Below are positions 63,433 to 64,000 of a DNA stretch of 64,000 bases, in pieces. This DNA comes from Fragum whitleyi. Taxonomy: Eukaryota; Mollusca; Bivalvia; Cardiida; Cardiidae. The notes beneath the pieces were generated by a model. It did no database searches. It had not been told where the DNA came from and saw only the letters and a list, made by a program, of their open reading frames with translations. Location: contig OX411545.1 in NCBI GenBank assembly GCA_948146395.1, positions 23,391,526-23,455,525 on the forward strand, in the 5' to 3' direction. A program made the translations under genes and the position numbers. How positions within the stretch are numbered: position 1 is the first letter of the stretch; each line of letters starts with the position of its first letter.

Positions 63433-64000
63433 ACAAGAGGACCATGTGGTCCTAGATCGCTCACCTTAGTCTCTTTGACCCCTGGTACATCACATTAATT
63501 AAATAGGCAGATGTCAACAAGGAGATAATTTCTACATACAATCAATACCATGGAATGTTTTCGGCCAAGAGCAAGAAAATATGCCTTTTTTGCTCTTTGA
63601 TTTTATATTAAAAGGCATGCACCTGGGTGAAGCCCAAATGTGACCCCAGGGCCTTGATATGAACAAACTTGGTAGAGATCCACTAGATAATGCTACATAC
63701 TAAATATGAAAACTGTCTGCCATCTGGTTTCAGCAAAGACAATTTTTGAAAATTTTCCTATTTTCAACATTGTGCTCAGCTGAGCTAAAAGGGATGTGCC
63801 CTGGTGGAGCCCAAATATGACCCAAGGGTCTTGATATGAACAAACTTGGAAGAGGTCTAATAGATGATGCTACATACCAAATATGAAAGCTGTCTGCCAT
63901 CTGGTTTCAGAGAAGAAGATTTTTAAAGATTTTTGCTCTTTGATTCTTTGTAAAAAGGGTTGGGCCCGGGCAAAGTCAAATATGATCCCAGGATCTTGAT
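63432..64000 (+). mobile_element. Family C copy, running off the right edge
   Basis: AACAAGAGGACCATGTGGTC start and GCTCACC. Units of ~170 bp with 'gacc(c)cagggccttgatatgaacaaacttgg'. One unit ends in GTGCTCAGCTGAGC and TAAAA at 63770-63789, but core units continue after it. Confidence 0.7.

Overview
The window is eukaryotic nuclear DNA from an invertebrate, most likely a heterodont bivalve mollusc. This is an inference from spliced genes with animal-specific products, AT-rich introns, and a dense load of ACGG-microsatellite repeats of the kind described as 'pearl'-type elements in bivalves. No bacterial operon, phage or CRISPR feature is present.

Three spliced genes can be supported. (1) DNAI2, axonemal outer-arm dynein intermediate chain 2, is on the + strand at 29461-44756. 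It has 12 coding exons whose GT-AG borders and phases join into 600 codons, close to the roughly 605 of vertebrate DNAI2, and it looks complete. (2) AP5Z1, the zeta subunit of the AP-5 adaptor complex, is on the - strand. Seven phase-compatible exons between 18848 and 7287 encode the N-terminal ~353 residues; the rest is not visible and probably lies below position 1. (3) A - strand gene at 57007-62995 has five exons, with a flavin-reductase-like segment followed by a conserved uncharacterised helical domain. Its 5' part lies beyond the right edge.

Layout: 1-7.2 kb holds repeats (family A, a hAT-type MITE with an 8-bp target duplication, two family B copies). 7.3-18.9 kb is AP5Z1 with repeat-filled introns. 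19.6-26.1 kb is a nest: a tRNA-derived SINE, a small MITE with a 6-bp duplication, and a decayed minus-strand LINE split by a pogo/Tigger-like MITE and a family E element. 26-29.4 kb is repeats. 29.4-44.8 kb is DNAI2. 45-57 kb is repeat families B, C and E with short palindromes. 57-63.4 kb is the flavin-reductase-like gene, and 63.4-64 kb is a family C copy.

The most interesting content is in the repeats. Seven otherwise dissimilar families share one architecture: an AACAAGA-like start, a 5' hairpin, a subterminal inverted repeat, ~160-bp tandem core units, an (ACGG)n tract and a 3' hairpin ending in TAAAA. This fits non-autonomous Helitron/Helentron relatives. A second group is a ~75-85 nt palindrome, present in at least 17 copies, whose two arms change together from copy to copy. 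It lies inside two independent tandem duplications of exon fragments, one in DNAI2 and one in the flavin-reductase-like gene. The three genes share no evident pathway; the window is a cross-section of a bivalve genome shaped by hairpin-bearing repeats.
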